Positions 21,461 to 31,170 of a DNA stretch of 64,000 nucleotides are shown one piece after another. The position numbers were made by a program, and so were the translations under genes. Position 1 is the stretch's first letter. Each line of letters begins with the position of its first letter. The DNA is from Azolla caroliniana (taxonomy: Eukaryota > Polypodiophyta): contig JBHGNT010000016.1 of NCBI GenBank assembly GCA_043228905.1, positions 8,494,001-8,558,000 on the forward strand. The letters run 5' to 3'. The notes under the pieces are model-generated. The model was not told the DNA's origin, made no database searches, and was given only the letters and a program-made list of their open reading frames with translations.

Positions 21461-21768
21461 TGTTGGAGAGACAAGGCCGTGTCGATGCAGAAGATCAAAT
21501 AGCATTCGATTCGAGTTGAGTACCTGCGTATGACAGTCTTTGCAAGATCGTGCACAGAGAGAGAGAGAGAGAGAGAGAGGGCGCAAAAGACTCTTTCTAT
21601 TCCATAGAAAACAATAATACAACCAACCTTACAAAAAGGTTACTAGGTCACTTTATGTAGTGACCGACTTAGGGCAACTACCATTTATGCTAATTACACA
21701 AATGGCCCAAACTTGAGCTATACAAAAGGGATAGTGTGAATACGTCCATTATACACTTGTATTCGACA
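21461..21768 (-). mobile_element. Copia B 5' LTR
   Basis: 308 bp, carries the promoter for the element's RNA. Next to the TSD GTCTT at 21,769-21,773. Confidence 0.95.
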
Positions 21769-21773
21769 GTCTT

Positions 21774-23251
21774 GAGCGGAAGGAGGTCCGGTTCTGCTTA
21801 CCGGCCAGACAGTCGGTACACTTCCCCAAGTGTACGTGCTTTACCGGTATCAGGTTGTCTTCGGCAAGCCTCTTCATCCCCTTCTCGCTCATGTGGCACA
21901 GTCTCTTGTGCCACAGCTCACCGGCAGTGTCAGCTGCCACGTTCAGCTCCTCCGGACATAGCCGGGAATTCATCAGGTACAGTGTGTTGACCTTCCGGGC
22001 CCGAGCCACTATCAGGCTCCCTTTGCTGAACTTCATGACACCGTTCCGGATGCTACCCGTGTAGCCTTCATCGTCTAGCCTCCCGGCCGAAATCAGGTTC
22101 AATCGAACCTCCGGAACGTGTCGGACATCCTTCAGCAGCATCTTGCATCCGGTTGATGTCATCAGCCACACGTCTCCTATGCCGGCAATCCGGCATGTTC
22201 CTTCATTTCCCATCCGGACACAGCCGTTCTCACCGGCTGTGTAGGATGAGAAGTATTTCTTCTCCGGGGTCAGGTGGAACGACGCTCCGGAATCGACCAC
22301 CCAGGTCATCTCTTCACCGGCAAGGTTCAGCTCCCTCTCTTCGGTAATGAGCATTATCTCTTCTTCACTTGCCGCGAGTGCCGTCGTTCCTTTCCGGTCC
22401 TGCCCTCGCCGATCCGGACCTCTCCGGTCCGTGGCTCCCCGGTATGCACCATTTCGCTCCGGTGACTTCTTCGAATCGGTACCGTCGGTTCCGTTGTCTT
22501 TCCGGAAATGCCGACAGTTCTTCTGAAAGTGCCTCGGCTTCCCACAGTAGAAGCATGTAGGTCTTCCCCTCGACTGCGACCATGTCCCCGACTTCTCCCG
22601 TCTTTGCGGACTCCGGTTCCGTTGTCTTCCCCGTTCCGATTCGGTAAGCAGCGCCTTCGAGTCGGAGGCCGGTTCTTTATCTCTCCGACGCGCTTCTTCA
22701 TTTAGAATACTTGTCTTTACCGTTAGTAAAGACAAGTTCTCTTCCTTACAGGAGGTGCTGAGAGTAACTACCAAATTCTCCCAGCTCTCCGGAAGGGTAC
22801 ACATCAGCATGATGGCTTGCATTGCGTCATCCAACGGGAACTTGATCGCCGCAAGCTGGTTCACGAATCCCATGAACGTGCTGACGTGTTCGACCATGCT
22901 CTCGCCGTCCCGGTACTTAAGATTCACTATCTTCCTCATCAGGGAGGTCCGGGTCAGAGCATTCTTCCTCTCATACAGTCCGGACAGCTTCTGCCACATC
23001 TCATAGGCGTTCGTATCGTTCGCCACATGTTGCAGAACACTTACATCGACATATTGCCGGATCGTCGCTACGGCTTTCCGGTTCAGGAGCTTCCACTCCG
23101 ACTCTATTACCCCCTTTGGTATCTCGGCATTGTCGATCGGTTCGTACAGGTCTCGGACGATGAGAAGGTCTTCCATCTTTATCTTCCAGTCGGCGTAGTT
23201 CTGTGAGTTCAACACCATCATGCCCGGAGGCCCACTACCGCCGCCTTCCAT
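21774..23251 (-). pseudogene. Copia A gag-protease, amino part of the split polyprotein
   Basis: ATG at 23,251. Gag: LNSQNYADWKIKMEDLLIV at about residues 14-32 and CTLPESWENLVV. CCHC knuckle CFYCGKPRHFQKNC with an unusual Arg where Gly is normal before the His. Protease MTWVVDSGASFHLTP. Pre-integrase ELWHKRLCHMSEKGMKRLAE and CTDCLAGKQ. The frame is open until it runs into copia B's LTR at 21,768. Continuation of pol is at 13,566-16,239 on the other side of copia B. As it stands the product would be gag plus protease only. Confidence 0.93.
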
Positions 23252-23267
23252 TTTCTGTGTTACCGTC

Positions 23268-23279
23268 GCTCTGATACCA
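23268..23279 (-). promoter_or_regulatory. Copia A primer-binding site
   Basis: Minus strand TGGTATCAGAGC three bases from the 5' LTR end. Confidence 0.95.
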
Positions 23280-23282
23280 CTT

Positions 23283-23978
23283 TGTTAAACACAGTGCTCG
23301 GCCACAACCGAGGAATAGGATCAACTCACAGAAAACAGGAAATACAAAATGCACGAAGACAATAGAGAGAAGAGTACACAGGATGTTTTACGTGGAAAAC
23401 CCTAAATGGGAAAAACCACGGGAGTCCTCAAACTCCAACTATCACTATAAACAGAGATGTACAATGGTGAAGCTACAAGGCAACAACCTTGAGCTCACTG
23501 TCTTCGCCACAGGCGGCGGTAATACACAGAGGCAACGACCTCTTCGTCTCTCTCTCTCTCTCTCTCTCTCTCGGCTGCTCACTTAGCTCCCTCTAAGTGG
23601 AGAAACAAAAAAATAAGTAACAGATGCAAAACTGTTTGCCCTAAGTCATATTTATACACATATGACTTTCGGGCTATTTACAAATATGGCCTCAAGGGCC
23701 CTTGGCAAACATATTCGCAAATATGTCCCCGCATCCGGATCTCTCTCCGGGTACATTCGTCATCCGGCTCCGTAGCCGGGGTCTTCATCATCCGGATCCG
23801 TAGCCGGGTACTCTTCATCCGGCTCCGTAGCCGGGGTCTTCATCATCCGGATCCGTAGCCGGGTACTCTTCATCCGGCTTCATGCCGGGTACTCTTCATC
23901 CTCCGGTTCCGTAACCACAACCGGGCTTGCCGTCATTCATCTCCGGACATCCCATCCGGAGGGACCGAAATCCCAACA
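23283..23978 (-). mobile_element. Copia A 5' LTR
   Basis: 696 bp, TGTTGGGATTTCGG to TTTAACA on the minus strand, next to TSD GTAGA. It contains two 55-bp tandem units plus a partial third at 23,761-23,903 and a (TC)13 run. A related LTR start is at 28,416 on the plus strand. Confidence 0.95.
23761..23903 (-). repeat. 55-bp tandem repeats in copia A LTR
   Basis: Units start CATCCGGCTCCGTAGCCGGG at 23,761 and 23,816; a shorter third follows at 23,871. They lie in the U3 part of the LTR, where enhancer repeats are common. Confidence 0.85.
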
Positions 23979-23983
23979 GTAGA

Positions 23984-26368
23984 GTCACCCTTATCATGGT
24001 TACGGCGTACTCTCTAGTCCTTAACCACAATACCCCTTGAGCCGAACCCCGAAGGACTGAGGATTCGGCACCGTCTCACCTTAATTGGTAATAGTCTTGA
24101 CTCACCTAGACCGTTTAGGTAGAAGAACTAAAGTTCTTGTATCCTTTCTGTTTGGATGAGTATCCCATGAGGATGCATTTCTTCGACTTCGAGTTGAGCT
24201 TCTGTCATTTTTCGTTGGGGATGTGTATGTACGCAATGCTTCAGAATACTCTCAAATGTGATAGAACCGGCTTTCTTCCAACATATGTCTCATATGGAGT
24301 TAGTTCAGGCACTCCATTAGTGGTACATCGATTTATTAGGTAGACAGTTGTGGAGGCTACTTTGGCCTAGTAGAAATTCAGCATGTGCTTCTCGAGTATT
24401 TGCCAATTTTTCTGTTCAGCCAATCCATTATGTAGTGGTGTGTGTTAGCATGAGAATTCTCTTTAGATTCCCACACCTTTTAGATATGAAGTGAATTTTT
24501 CGGAGAAGTACTCCCTTCCTCCATCTGACCGTTGACACCGAATGTGTTAGCTCGTTTTTTTTTCTACTTGACTTTTGAGGTTTTGGAAGTGGAAAAGCAC
24601 TTCACTCTTCTTTGTCATCAAGAAGATCCACGTGTAGCGTGAGTTGTCATCGATGAAGGTGACATAATACTGGAATCCTCTGATCGTCGGTGTTTGAGCC
24701 GATCCCCATACATCTGAGTGGATTATGTCAAGGAGACCTCGACTTACATATCCATCCTCTGGGAATAGGAATCAATGTTGTTTTCCGAGCTAACATGCTT
24801 CACACACATTGCCGGCTTACTTTGTTTCAAAGGCTAGAAGTCCGAGGACGACTCCGTTTGACTACATAGCCTGAAGCCGTTGGAGGTTGATGTTGCCGAT
24901 TCTCTTGTGCCACAACTCAATATTCATCTCAACCTTGAGACCTTTGGCATACATGACCGATTTTACCTTGTCCGAATCGAGAATAAACATTCAGCCTTCT
25001 CTCCCTCCTTTGGTGATGAGTCAACCCTTCTTTTCTATGAAGCAACCTCCATTGTTGAACCAGGCTTGCATGCCTTGTTCCATGATTTCGCCAGTTGAGA
25101 CCAAATTCTTTGTTATAGTTGGAACACGTGAGACATTCTTAATGCTATTGTTTTTTTCGTCTTTGCTTAATGGAACATCACTGATATTTCGGATGGGGTG
25201 TGTGGTGTCGTCTCACGTCTCCACGTAATCAGGCCGATCGAGTGTGCGTAGGTTGCTAAACCACTCCTCATGGGACATTATGTGATTTGAGGTGCTGAAG
25301 TCGACAACCCAGACATCTTCCGAATTGTAGGTGTTAGTAGAGTTAGATGCTACCATGGAGCTAGCCTTGTGTCGCATGACAAACATTCCGCCGTAGTCTT
25401 CAAAGTCATAGTTGGTGAGTTGCCGCCTTGTGGAAGCCGACTCGGTTCGCTTCTTTCGATACATGTTTCTCCATCCTTGTTTGGCATGGAAGCTCCTCCT
25501 TCTTCCAAATCTCCCACGAATGCTTCCGTCTTACTGCCGAAGGTTTGAGGTACCTTCATCAGATGGGCCGAATCAGCCTCCTTTGCCACCGTGACCTCGT
25601 CCTTTGCCACCATTCGAATTTGAGAAGAACATTTGTCCTTCCAACGTCTTACTCTTGGTTCAGACATGGTTTTCATTAACCAATAGCATTGATTGAAGGT
25701 GGACGAACAAAGGAGGGTATTCTCTCACCAAAATTGTCGTACTTATTGGGACGAACCATTGTGTGAGTCATCCTCTTCCATGTTTATGTTGATGGGGCCA
25801 AGCGAGTCACAAATACTCTTTATCTTGGCATTTTGTGTAATCCTACACAAACATGTCCTTTTGCCGGATGTTGTTTAATTCTTGCTAGAGTTGAAGCTTG
25901 CATGCAGTCGTGTTGGCGGCGAAGATTTTCTTCAAGCTCTCCCACGCTTCTTTAGGCATCCTGGCATCTTGAATGTGTCTAAGCATGTGATGATGGACAG
26001 ATGTTGCCAAACAATACATTACCCAACTTGCTCCTTGCTCCCATGTTGGGTAGTTGGCATTTGTGTTGTCGGGTTTATTTTCGAGTGCGTCATTGATATA
26101 GCTCTAATACCCTTAGTTGACTAGGTATTGGTTCATCGTTTACTCCCATGATGAAAAATTGTTCCGGTCTAGCTTTTCACTAGGGAGAGAGCTACCCATT
26201 TGTACGTTCATGATCATGTAGTGTCTTCCTTTTTAGATTTTCTTCCCTTCATCACGTACACATGCTACGTAGTGGCACTATGGTAATGGATAGCCAGGGT
26301 TGTCGTCGGCATCTCAAACACACAATAATTATGAGATGGATGGGCTTAGTGGATATACTAAACCACAC
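23984..26368 (-). pseudogene. Copia C gag to integrase, truncated; the first 140 bp of the interval are unassigned
   Basis: From the primer site downwards on the minus strand: leader, gag start near 26,212 (MGSSLPSEKLD-type), a gag body with several stops, a knuckle region near 25,430, protease WVVDFSTSNHIMSHEEWF near 25,265-25,320 with the DSGA motif changed to DFST, pre-integrase near 24,900, and integrase pieces down to about 24,130. RT and RNaseH are missing. 23,984-24,125 carries no recognisable copia. The family is the same as copia E (54,316-57,051). Many frame breaks mark it as old. Confidence 0.8.
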
Positions 26369-26380
26369 GCTCTGATACCA
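26369..26380 (-). promoter_or_regulatory. Copia C primer-binding site
   Basis: Minus strand TGGTATCAGAGC immediately after the LTR end at 26,381. Confidence 0.95.
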
Positions 26381-26839
26381 TGTTAATAATTAGGTATTAA
26401 CTAAGGGTTAATTAATATCTAATTATGTGAGTAGTTAATCATGTATGTTATTAAGGAACGGAAGAATATGTGATATGTGAGTGTTTGAGAGAGAGAGAGA
26501 GAGAGGGTAGGGGAGAGAGGGAGAGAGGGAGAGAGAGAGGAAGCTACACTTATGAACAAAATGACAAATGGGGGATGATTAACAAGAGTATAGCTCGAAG
26601 ACCTTTCTCTCTATTAATAAGCATCAAGTTGCAAAAATACCCACAATGAGGTATATATATACATCTCATGTGCAAAGGTGCACATGTCTTATATTAAATG
26701 AAGTTGGGAGTAGGGGATCTAGAATGTATCCCACTTAAGTACAAATAGAAAATCCTATTTAAGGGTTTAAAGTCAACACACTAACTAGATTCTATTTATG
26801 TAACTACTAAGTTACATAGTTGAGCTTGATATCTCAACA
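26381..26839 (-). mobile_element. Copia C 5' LTR
   Basis: 459 bp, minus strand TGTTGAGATATC to ATTATTAACA. Homologous over its length to the 446-bp LTR at 53,870-54,315, with shared CTTGAATGTATCCC and AAATCCTATTTAAGGGTTTA blocks. It contains a GA-rich run at 26,485-26,540. Confidence 0.92.
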
Positions 26840-27530
26840 AGAATATTGCTAGTAGGACAAGGCTCGAGGAGTGAACAATGAAATACCGGGTGAATACACA
26901 AATGGGTAGGTAGATTCAAGAGAAATGCCAAATCATTTACTTTTGTAGAAATCTTGAATGGGCCTAATAATTGATGATCCAATTCATCAAAAGGGTGTGT
27001 TCTTCGCACATGTCGTCGTAGAAGCCATACAAGATCTCCCTCTTGGAAGTTATGTGGAAGTTGATGTTGATCTGCAACTACCTTATGGGATGCTTGAGTG
27101 TGTTCTAGATGGGTCAACACCTCTTCTTGAATATGTCAAATGTGGGACACTCGATCTTTGGCGCCTGGATTAGTTTGAACTTTCAAAAGCTCTAAGAAAT
27201 TTCATTGAGGGTGATGACCTGTATATGCAAAAAATGGAGTGACATTACTGGAAGAGTGGACCGAATTATTGTATGCAAACTCCACGAAATGAAGAATATC
27301 GGCCCCATCATCTTGTTGATAGATGATAAAACAACGAAGATATTGTTCTAAAGTTTGATTCGTATGCTCGGCCTGACCATCTGTTTGTGGATGATAACTT
27401 GAAGAGAGGTTGCAATAGATCTTGAGTAGTGATAATAAATGCTGCCAAAATTCTGAGATGAATTTTGGCCCATGATCACTAATGATGTTATCCGGAAAGC
27501 CACGATGTTGAAAAAATATTTGGGTTTGGG
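26840..27530 (-). pseudogene. Chromovirus-type gypsy integrase fragment
   Basis: Minus strand: GFPDNIISDHGPKFISEFW (second catalytic Asp), SSYHPQTDGQAEHTNQTLEQ (Glu region) near 27,350-27,400, and after a frame shift DLVWLLRRHVRRTHPFDELD and HPVFHCSLLEP near 26,860-26,950, the integrase C-terminal GPY/F-type region. The Asp of the first motif and everything upstream are lost at the copia junction near 27,530. Confidence 0.85.
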
Positions 27531-28405
27531 GAGACAAATATTAGGGATGCACTTAGTTCGGGACCGGATAGAGAAGCTGATGTGGTTGTCACAGGAGAAG
27601 TACGTGATAAAGGTGCTTCAACAATTCAACATGTCGGATGCCAAGCCGATTAGGTCAACACTTCCGGCAAATTGCAAATTGTCCGAAAAGCGAAGCCCGA
27701 AGACAAAGGCAGAGAAGTTGAAGATGATGAAGATACCATATGCCTCTGTCGTCAAAAGCTTGATGTACGCAATGGTGTGTACTTGGCCGGATATCAGATA
27801 TTTTGTTAGTGGTGAGCCGGTTCATGAGCAATCCGGGAAGAGAACACTGGACCACGATCAAGTGGATACTTCGGTACTTGAAAGGAACATGAAGCATGTG
27901 CCTTCGATTCAGCTCAAGTAAACCCCAACTTGAAGGGTACACAAATTCAGATATGTGGGCAGACGCTGATACTAGCCGGTCTACATCCGGATATGTGATG
28001 ACTTATGTAGGGGGAGCCGTATCGTGGCAGTCGAGGCTGCAGAAGTCCATTGCATTGTCGACCATCGAAGCGGAGTATGTGGCATCCATGGAAGCTGGCA
28101 AAGAGGTAATTTGGATGAAGGACTTCATCGGAGAGCTAGGGATCTAACAAGAGGAATTTTGGCTCTACTGTGATAGTCAAAGTGCCATCCACCTTGCGAA
28201 GAATGTGGCCTACCACTCATGGTCCAAGCACATCCAGAGGAAATATCACTGGCTTCAGGAGAAGATAGAAGATAAAGAGTTCTTGCTGACGAAGATCCAT
28301 ACGGATGTGAATGGGTCGGACATGCAAACAAAGGTGCTGTCAATCAACAAGCTTGACGTGTGCAGGAGACGGATCGCATTGACAAGACATTCCGTGCTAG
28401 AGTGA
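27531..28405 (+). pseudogene. Copia A-family 3' fragment: end of RT plus RNaseH
   Basis: Frame 1 (27,520-27,921): LGRQILGMHLVRDR, WLSQEKYVIKVLQQFNMSDA and PYASVVKSLMYAMVCTWPDI. After a frameshift near 27,900: SDMWADADTSRSTSGYVMTY, STIEAEYVAS, a stop at 28,146 and YCDSQSAIHLAKN. It closely resembles copia A's carboxy end in wording and spacing but lies on the plus strand. The YVDD catalytic block is missing because the fragment begins after it. Confidence 0.88.
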
Positions 28406-28675
28406 AGGGGAAGCTTGTTGGGAATTCGGTCCCTCCGGATGAGACGGATCGGAGGAATCAAACCGGACGGATCCGATGTGAACCGGATCCAGGGGCATAT
28501 CTGTAAATATGTTTGTAGTGTGCATGTCATGGCCATATCTATAAATAGTCCTAAAATCATATAAGGATAAATATGACTTAGGGCAATCACTTTGAGTGGT
28601 CGTTGGTTGTTATCATTATTGTTATACAGAGAGAGTGAGAGTGAGAGAAAGAAGAAAGAAAGAAAGATATATTAA
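28402..28675 (+). mobile_element. Polypurine tract and LTR of the copia A-family fragment
   Basis: GTGAAGGGGAAGC precedes TGTTGGGAATTCGGTCCC at 28,416, which matches the first bases of copia A's LTR. Homology decays after about 60 bp. A GA-rich run near 28,628-28,668 suggests the LTR extends to about 28,675, but no clean end was found. Confidence 0.65.
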
Positions 28676-30110
28676 CGTCTTCTAAGGCCAAATTTGGCCC
28701 ATGAGATAATTGGTTTACAACAAAAATGAGTGTTTATCCAATCATCAAAACTAAAATAAAAGAAAATGGCTTAAGCTAAGAGAGTTCTAGTAGTGTACAA
28801 AACTTTGCACTAAGCCTAATCTCATTTCCACCCAAGTCTCTCAAAAAAAAGTGGGAGGTCAAAAGTTTTTGGTGTGGGTGTGACCCATGGTCCCGATGCA
28901 TAGAGTGCCCTGGCCATGGCTTCTAGGCGGTGTAGTTCACGTTCCCTTATTTTCTTTATTGCTTCTACATCTCGTCGAGTTGCTTTGAAACCCGGCGTCT
29001 AAGGGCGTTTGGTTCTTCTTTGATTTTCTGCTTCATCAAGGAAAAGCCCAAGTGGTGCAGGTGTGTCGACATTCATTGTCTCCCCTTGTTCCTGAAAAAC
29101 TTCATTTGTTACATGTTGGTAAACATTAGCAACATTATTATCAACATTTTGTAACTTATTCTCTCTGTGTTGTTTCAATTCTAAGATGTATTTACCTAAT
29201 TTCTTTATATCTAGTGTATCTAATAGTTTAGGGAGGGTGGGAGAGGAACCAAGTATGTCTTGGTATTTTGCCCTTATCTCGGCATAGGTGGGGCATTTGC
29301 ATGTAAAATGGTACTCATCCTCTATCTCTATGTGGCATAACCTACATATCCTTTCCTCCCTAGGGACTCCATTAGTATGTCCATTCTCAATCTCAAGTTG
29401 GTGAGATGATATTCTAAGTTGACCAATGGCAACCCTTAGTGCATGTGGTAAGAATACATCTAGATATCTTGGTTACATGATAAAACCTAACTTAGAGAAG
29501 TGCATAAAGTGTTCCTTATAGTACGAAATTTTAGATGGGAGTGGCTCTAGTGGGGTGATCCATTTATACCAAGTATAAATTTGCCATATTTCTTGGGGTA
29601 TTACTTTATTACGATCCTCATGAGAGATTAAAGTGTTATCAGTCGTGTGGTCGTACTTAAGGGGGGGGAGGTTATTAATGTCTAGACCGTTGGCAAGAAG
29701 CCAACTCACCATCATGCCATACCATGAGCTAGTATAGCCGGACTCATACAGTGCTCGAGAAGCCTTAGGCTTGATGGGATATTCTATCAAGTGGTTGGCT
29801 ATGTATCCTATGGATAAAGACTACAAGTTGAAAAAGTGCTTCTATTAACATAGGGGGTAGAGTGAACTCAGCCCTAATAATGTCATGTGGGACCGACGAT
29901 TTGCTTCGGAGTTGGCGTGATAACATCATCACCAATGGTCTCTCTAATTGCGTCCACATGAAAGATGGTATAAAGTTCACTTAGTTGGATGGAGGAATAG
30001 AATTCATCAATAATGTAAATCATGAAATGTTGATTAGAATAGATTCCTATGTAGACAAGCTTGATTTTCATGTGGTGAAACGGAGATCCTATGAGGTAAT
30101 TCCTCTTTTT
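28660..30110 (-). pseudogene. LINE ORF2 carboxy-terminal remnant
   Basis: Minus-strand pieces in several frames: QLERPLVMMLSRQLRSKSSVPHDIIRAEF near 29,850-29,950, then GYTSSWYGMMVSWLLANGL near 29,690-29,745, and GHTNGVPREERICRLC followed by EDEYHFTCKCP near 29,295-29,385. The last is the Cys/His tail typical of this LINE type. RT motifs themselves are not included. The first block has a relative at 41,130-41,240 inside the NHX intron. Confidence 0.75.
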
Positions 30111-31170
30111 TCGGAGAATTTTTGGAGCTCAACCTAGGGATTTTGGTGTTAAGCGATGCCAATCACTCAAACATTTGCCTAGTTCAAACATTTCCCATGC
30201 TTGAGCATTCACCCCGCTTCCACCGTTCACCTTGAATATTCACCCTCGTTGGTTAAGGTCCCCCATGGTCCCGCTCAAGTAGCACATGCTCGTGCATTTA
30301 TGCGACAAAGTATGGCCACTTGACAATATGTTGAATGCCAACAAATACAAGTGATGTGTACGTTGTGGCTGCTTGACTTGACGATATCTAGAATCCCAAT
30401 GGACACAATACTAAGCAAATGCATGGCCCATTAACTATATGTGAATACGACATGCTTCGCGTGATAGAAATTGCAAGGGACCATGGAAATAAAATGATGA
30501 AGCTTGGAATGGACCCATAAAGTCAATATAATCCAGCAACTTTATCAACCTATAATACCTTAAACCTAGCACATGCAAAGAGAAGGTAACATTATACTTT
30601 AAACCCTAAACCTATAATACTTGAAACTTTATTTCATTTAAAATGATTTGTGCATGGCCAATGCAAAGAGAAGGTAACATTATTTGGCGACTAGGATTGA
30701 TAGGGAATTTGGTGACTCGGATAGGCAGATTATTTGCTAAACTTGGGACACAATAAATTATTATTCTCTTTTAATAAATAAATCCTCGTTACAAAGAGTT
30801 ACAAACCAACCCTCTCTTACATACGGCCAAGATTATGTTTCCAAATAATAGAACAGTTCTCGTTACTATCTCCTCAATGACAGTTACAAACCAACTCTGT
30901 TATCGAAGGCCAAGATTATGTTTCCAAATAATTGAACACTTCTAGTTACTATCTCCTCCATGAGAGCAGTCAATATACGGATTTTATACAATACAAGTAC
31001 AAAAAGAATAAAAAATATAGACAACTCTTCCTGGTCAATATAGCACAAGACTTCTAAATCCTCTTCATTGCTTAGATAACAGTTGCTTCTAAGTGTCAAT
31101 GCTTCTTCTCCTTCTGCTGCCATTTTGCTTAACACTGATCGGGGGATGACGTCCATGTCCTCGTCATGTC
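30111..31170. other. NHX downstream region with a short tandem duplication
   Basis: AT-rich. About 90 bp is duplicated: GGCCAAGATTATGTTTCCAA occurs at about 30,824 and 30,908 with similar flanks. The part from about 30,900 to 31,170 is the likely 3' UTR of NHX. No coding evidence beyond the alternative frame described in the findings. Confidence 0.5.

Larger units (their letters stand above)
16240..21768 (-). mobile_element. Copia B: complete, recent LTR retrotransposon, TSD GTCTT
   Basis: Two 308-bp LTRs (16,240-16,547 and 21,461-21,768), both TGTTGG...CGACA, flanked by GTCTT on each side (16,235-16,239 and 21,769-21,773). By eye the LTRs differ at one position (CGG against CAG near the start). 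PBS, leader, one long gag-pol frame and polypurine tract are all present. Total 5,529 bp. It landed within the pol of copia A at the start of the integrase region, in the same orientation. It is the best candidate here for an autonomous, recently active element. Confidence 0.96.
13090..23978 (-). mobile_element. Copia A: LTR retrotransposon split by copia B, TSD GTAGA
   Basis: The left end TGTTAAAC (13,090) and the right end CCCAACA (23,978) are flanked by the same 5 bp, GTAGA (13,085-13,089 and 23,979-23,983). This proves one integration event. Minus-strand order is 5' LTR (23,283-23,978), primer site, gag-protease-pol, truncated 3' LTR (13,090-13,649). Without the 5,529-bp copia B and one TSD copy it would be about 5.4 kb. 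It is inactive because pol is interrupted and the 3' LTR start and polypurine tract are deleted. Confidence 0.95.
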
